DNA of 64,000 nucleotides from positions 1 through 64,000 of the forward strand of contig JACKJU010000007.1 of NCBI GenBank assembly GCA_020637805.1. The letters are read 5' to 3'. Position 1 is the stretch's first letter, and every line of letters starts with the position of its first letter. Below, piece by piece: positions 61,007 through 64,000 of the stretch. The notes beneath the pieces were generated by a model. The model worked only from the letters and a program-made list of their open reading frames with translations. It was not told where the DNA came from and did no database searches. The stretch comes from Nitratireductor sp. GTDB lineage: Bacteria > Pseudomonadota > Alphaproteobacteria > Rhizobiales > Rhizobiaceae. Made by a program: the position numbers and the translations under genes.

Positions 61007-61987
61007 TTACTCGACCTTGAGCACTGTCTGGCCGGTGGTCTTGCGGCCCTCAAGTGCGTCATGCGCCTGCTTGACCTTGTCGAGCGCAAAGGTCTGGTTG
61101 ACCATGATCTTGACCTCGCCGGAGGCGATGGCCTTGAACAGCATGCGCGCGCGCCGTTCCAGTTCCTTGCGTTCGGCGATGAAGTGGAAGAGCGTTGGCC
61201 GGGTGCAGAACAGGGAACCGTTTGCAGAGAGGTCAGCCAGCTTGAAGTCCTCGATCATGCCGGAAGACTGGCCGAAGGAAACGAACATGCCGAACTTCTG
61301 AAGGCATTTCAACGAGCCCGGATAGGTGGTCTTGCCGACACTGTCATAGACTGCAGGCACCCCGTTGCCCTTTGTGATCTTGCGCATTTCCTCGACGAAG
61401 TCCTGCTTGGTATAGTCGATGCACTTGGCATAGCCGTGGCGGCGGGCAAGGGCACATTTCTCCTTGCCTCCCGCCGTTCCAATGGCGGTTACGCCCTTGG
61501 CTTTCAGCCACTGGCCCGCGATCAGGCCCACGCCGCCAGCTGCCGCGTGAAAGAGAACCGTTTCGCCAGCCTTGGCCTTGTAGCAGTCATGGATGAGATA
61601 TTGTGCGGTCAGCCCCTTGAGCATCGATGCCGCCGCATCCTCGTCAGAAACCGCATTCGGTATCTTGACGACCTTGTCGGCTGCAATCACGCGGTGGGTA
61701 GCATAGGCACCGCCCGGCATTGTGTAGGCAACCCTGTCGCCCGGACGAAATCCGGTCACGCCAGCCCCCGTGGCCTGAACCACGCCAGCGCCCTCATTGC
61801 CCAGAATGGCTGGATAGCCGCCCGGCGCAGGGTAGAGGCCCGAGCGCTGATAGACGTCGATGAAGTTGACGCCGATTGCCGTCTGGCGGATCAGCACTTC
61901 GCCTTTCTTCGGCTTGGGAACCTCTATCGACACCTTCTTGAAAACGTTCGATTTGCCGGGTTCCTCCGCAACCATTGCGTATGCCAT
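61007..61987 (-). CDS. quinone oxidoreductase (zinc-independent MDR family, QOR)
   Basis: 326 residues from ATG 61987 (MAYAMVAEEPGKSNVFKKVS) with AGGAAATTTC upstream. The NADPH-binding Rossmann motif is LFHAAAGGVGLIAGQWLKA, with NFIDVYQRSGLYP, GNEGAGVVQATG and MLKGLTAQYL characteristic of the QOR group; it lacks the zinc cysteines of classical alcohol dehydrogenases. It reduces quinones with NADPH, a detoxification function in the cytosol. It follows the CMD-family gene by 67 bp on the same strand. Confidence 0.93.
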   Translation of the reverse strand: MAYAMVAEEPGKSNVFKKVSIEVPKPKKGEVLIRQTAIGVNFIDVYQRSGLYPAPGGYPAILGNEGAGVVQATGAGVTGFRPGDRVAYTMPGGAYATHRVIAADKVVKIPNAVSDEDAAASMLKGLTAQYLIHDCYKAKAGETVLFHAAAGGVGLIAGQWLKAKGVTAIGTAGGKEKCALARRHGYAKCIDYTKQDFVEEMRKITKGNGVPAVYDSVGKTTYPGSLKCLQKFGMFVSFGQSSGMIEDFKLADLSANGSLFCTRPTLFHFIAERKELERRARMLFKAIASGEVKIMVNQTFALDKVKQAHDALEGRKTTGQTVLKVE

Positions 61988-62054
61988 GAAATTTCCTTTC
62001 CTGCGGCGGTACTGGCCGCCCGTTCTTGTGCGCCGGAGACAGGTCCGGGCGCGC

Positions 62055-62453
62055 TCAGCTCTTGTCGAATGCCTCGTCCACCGGCACTTGCATGGCGTTC
62101 GCCAGATGGTTCGTACGCGCTGCCAGACCAATGACGCGCATCAATTCGGCATGCATCTCGTCGGTCATGCCCTTGGCCCTTGCCGACGCGGTATGCGAAT
62201 GGGCGCAGTAAGTGCATGCATTGGCCACCGAAACGGCGATATAGATCATTTCCTTTGTCAGCGGATCCAGGGCGCCTGGTCCCATCACGCGCTTGATGTC
62301 TTCCCATACCGCTTTCATTTCCTGGGAATCGTTTGCCGCCGCACGCCAGAAGTTGTTTATGAAATCGGTCTTGCGGACCGAGCGAATATCCTCGAACACG
62401 TCGCGCGCGGTTTCATCCGCCGCCTCATCGGAAACGAGATTGACCGTTGACAT
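62055..62453 (-). CDS. carboxymuconolactone decarboxylase (AhpD-like) family protein
   Basis: 132 residues. The CMD/AhpD redox motif CTYCAHSHTASARAKGM (two Cys and following His) lies near residue 80, preceded by PLTKEMIYIAVSVANA. Such proteins are peroxidase-like or alkylhydroperoxidase relatives; true decarboxylase activity is not implied. It shares a strand with the downstream quinone oxidoreductase and could form a small redox-stress unit. Start ATG 62453 (MSTVNLVSDEAADETARDVF) has GGGAGG upstream. Confidence 0.9.
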   Translation of the reverse strand: MSTVNLVSDEAADETARDVFEDIRSVRKTDFINNFWRAAANDSQEMKAVWEDIKRVMGPGALDPLTKEMIYIAVSVANACTYCAHSHTASARAKGMTDEMHAELMRVIGLAARTNHLANAMQVPVDEAFDKS

Positions 62454-62582
62454 TGAAAGCCTCCCGGGAGCATGCCTGAAACGTTTTCAGGCACGATTTC
62501 ATTTGCCTTGCGCAATCTTGAAACCGAAATGACCGCATGTTCAAGTGCCGCAACGATAAAATGAGAGAATTTGGAGTGTAAG

Positions 62583-63446
62583 ATGGGGCTTCCGGCAAAT
62601 CGCAGGATACTGACCTGGTTCGAGGGCAAGTGGCATGAGGGTAACGTGCCGATCATGGGATCGGCGGACCACGGTACCTGGCTCGGAACGCTGGTCTTCG
62701 ATGGCGCGCGCTGGTTCGACGGGGTGACGCCTGACCTCGATCGCCATTGTGCGCGGATGAACAATTCGGCCGCTGCGCTTGGACTCAATCCTCCCATGTC
62801 CACTGAAGACATCGTCGCCTTGGCCGAAGATGGCTGCGCACAATTCGACGGCGAGACGGCGCTCTACATCCGTCCCATGGCATGGTCTACCCAGGGCGGT
62901 CCAGGCGTGGTCGACCCTGATCCGGAATCAACGCGGTTTGCCCTGGCGATCGAGGAAATCGCCATGCCCTCCGAGGATCGTACCGCGACGCTCACCACCA
63001 CAAGTTTCGTTCGTCCGACGCTGGCATCAGCCACGGTGAACGCGAAGGCGGCATGCCTCTATCCCAACAACCAGCGCATGCTGAAGGAAGCGCAGGCGAA
63101 GGGCTTTTCCAACGTGATTGCCTGCGACCAACTCGGCAATGTCGCCGAAACCGCGACCTCCAACATCTGGATGGTCAAGGACGGGGTCTATTTCACCCCG
63201 ATACCGAACGGCTGTTTCCTCAACGGGATCACCCGCCAGCGTGTTTTGAAACTCCTGCGTGACAACGGCGAGAAGGCCTTCGAAACCGTGCTGACGCTGG
63301 ATGATTTCCGCGCAGCCGACGAAATCTTCATGACCGGCAACCTGTCGAAAGTGCAGGCAGCGGTAAAATTCGAGGATCGTGAGCTCGAGCAAGGCCCGAA
63401 AACCAGGCTGGCGCGTAAGATGTATTTCGACTGGGCCTATGCCTGA
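62583..63446 (+). CDS. class IV aminotransferase (branched-chain aminotransferase family)
   Basis: 287 residues. A PLP fold-type IV enzyme: PLP-lysine in ATVNAKAACLYPN, phosphate-binding GNVAETATSNIWMV and FTPIPNGCFLNGITRQRVLK. It transfers amino groups between 2-oxoglutarate and branched-chain or related amino acids. It might also be a D-amino-acid aminotransferase or ADC lyase, so ilvE is not assigned. ATG 62583 (MGLPANRRILTWFEG) has TTGGAGTG upstream. It converges on the transglycosylase gene, separated by a terminator. Confidence 0.9.
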   Translation: MGLPANRRILTWFEGKWHEGNVPIMGSADHGTWLGTLVFDGARWFDGVTPDLDRHCARMNNSAAALGLNPPMSTEDIVALAEDGCAQFDGETALYIRPMAWSTQGGPGVVDPDPESTRFALAIEEIAMPSEDRTATLTTTSFVRPTLASATVNAKAACLYPNNQRMLKEAQAKGFSNVIACDQLGNVAETATSNIWMVKDGVYFTPIPNGCFLNGITRQRVLKLLRDNGEKAFETVLTLDDFRAADEIFMTGNLSKVQAAVKFEDRELEQGPKTRLARKMYFDWAYA

Positions 63447-63467
63447 ACATGGCGTGGAGCCGGAAAT

Positions 63468-63495
63468 GAAAAAGGCCGCAGTTCATGCGGCCTTT
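63468..63495. terminator. bidirectional terminator between aminotransferase and transglycosylase
   Basis: AAAAAGGCCGCA and TGCGGCCTTT pair around GTTCA with A and T runs on opposite sides. It serves both converging genes. Confidence 0.9.
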
Positions 63496-63519
63496 CCAGT
63501 CAATACACGGTTTTGAAAC

Positions 63520-64000
63520 TCACTTGATCCGCTTGCGGATTTCTGCGGCAAGACGCGGGATCGTCATCTGGTAGTTGTCGGCGGCATTCCACTTCATGAT
63601 GACCCGGTAGTTGGCCGAACCCTGCTGATAGTCGCCACCGGCCTGCCAGCCATTTGCGGCAAACCATTTCGACGTTGATCCAATCACGTCTGCAGGCGAG
63701 CGGAATACGTCCACACCGCCACCATCGTAGTCGATGGCGCCCTGCAGGAAGCGCGACGGCAGGAACTGGGTCTGTCCGATCTCACCGTGGAAGGCGCCGC
63801 GCGCGCTGTAGAGGTCGGCATAGCCATTGTCGATCACGGTCAGTGCGGCGAGCAGTTCGGGGAAGAAGAGGGATTCCGAACGGCGGCAGTCATAGGCCAG
63901 CGTGGCCGTTGCTTCGAGAATCGGGATATTGCCGGAATAACGTCCGAAGGCGGTTTCCAGGCCCCAGATCGCGAGAATCAACTCCGCAGGAACGCCAAAC
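63520..64000 (-). CDS. lytic murein transglycosylase, MltB/SLT_2 family, 5' part cut by window edge
   Basis: At least 160 residues of the C-terminal part; the frame is open to base 64000 (FGVPAELILAIWGLETAFG) and the start lies outside. The catalytic Glu is in WGLETAFG, followed by LAYDCRRSESLFFPELLAAL, ARGAFHGEIGQTQFLPSRF and FRSPADVIGSTSKWFAANGW. It cleaves peptidoglycan with formation of 1,6-anhydro ends in the periplasm. The end LAAEIRKRIK is complete, so no C-terminal peptidoglycan-binding domain follows. Confidence 0.92.
   Translation of the reverse strand, partial: FGVPAELILAIWGLETAFGRYSGNIPILEATATLAYDCRRSESLFFPELLAALTVIDNGYADLYSARGAFHGEIGQTQFLPSRFLQGAIDYDGGGVDVFRSPADVIGSTSKWFAANGWQAGGDYQQGSANYRVIMKWNAADNYQMTIPRLAAEIRKRIK

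Noticed and set aside
1..64000. CRISPR arrays, insertion sequences, phage genes or toxin-antitoxin pairs
   Set aside because: No regularly spaced direct repeats of 25-40 bp, no transposase or integrase motifs, and no small adjacent antitoxin/toxin-like pair were seen on either strand.

Overview
The window is about 64 kb of densely coding, GC-rich chromosome from an alphaproteobacterium, most likely Hyphomicrobiales (Rhizobiales; Phyllobacteriaceae, Brucellaceae or Hoeflea-like). This rests on three things: the Bpt-type leucyltransferase, the LdtR/LdtP pair and DUF6163 protein, and the gene order glyA-nrdR ... ribD-ribE-ribH-nusB-thiL ... hppA-bamE-plsX-fabH-ihfA-merR-tRNA-Pro. The placement is inferred from gene content; no marker phylogeny was possible. 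I see no rRNA, phage, integrase, insertion sequence or CRISPR array.

Layout. 1-3050: a TetR/SRPBCC/VOC/VOC operon with an 18-bp palindromic operator, divergent from a secreted alpha/beta hydrolase. 3071-6663: an MFS transporter and parC. 7049-11109: an accessory stretch with an iron alcohol dehydrogenase plus succinate-semialdehyde dehydrogenase pair, bracketed by inverted copies of a ~95-bp palindromic repeat, and a beta-lactamase-fold serine hydrolase. 11131-19332: mixed housekeeping and envelope genes (YHYH protein, GST, bpt, SLC13-type permease, RDD protein, exported MsrB, fasciclin protein, hemB, DUF6163). 19499-21688: regulator ldtR and L,D-transpeptidase ldtP, with a CtrA-like site between them. 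21691-23690: an SDR/LysR divergent pair.

23959-35658: glyA and nrdR, then the riboflavin/nusB/thiL operon. The two are separated by a ~4.4-kb insert carrying a thiolase and a GntR-controlled amino-acid module (racemase-like protein, DadA-type oxidase, RidA). 35665-41543: a sulfotransferase-like protein, an Arg-rich OmpA-family protein preceded by a LexA-type box, a class III adenylate cyclase with a CxxCH-bearing DUF3365 sensor, and the K+-independent proton-pumping pyrophosphatase hppA. 41658-47392: the core block bamE, cytochrome bc1 chaperone, YceD, plsX, fabH, ihfA, MerR, tRNA-Pro(GGG).

47408-55792: a compact exopolysaccharide locus. Polymerase/ligase, priming glycosyltransferase, GT4 and Wza-like export protein lie on the minus strand. 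A Wzz/BY-kinase-like protein with a degenerate P-loop and a polysaccharide deacetylase lie on the plus strand. 55804-64000: DUF2842, heme A synthase, argC, agmatinase, a Bcr/CflA efflux pump, a quinone oxidoreductase, an AhpD/CMD-family protein, a class IV aminotransferase and a truncated MltB-type lytic transglycosylase.

Most of the window is ordinary core genome. The points most worth checking are the short repeats and operators, the insert in the nrdR-rib block, the heme-type sensor cyclase and the EPS co-polymerase with a degraded kinase domain. I found no convincing evidence of an entirely new multi-gene system.
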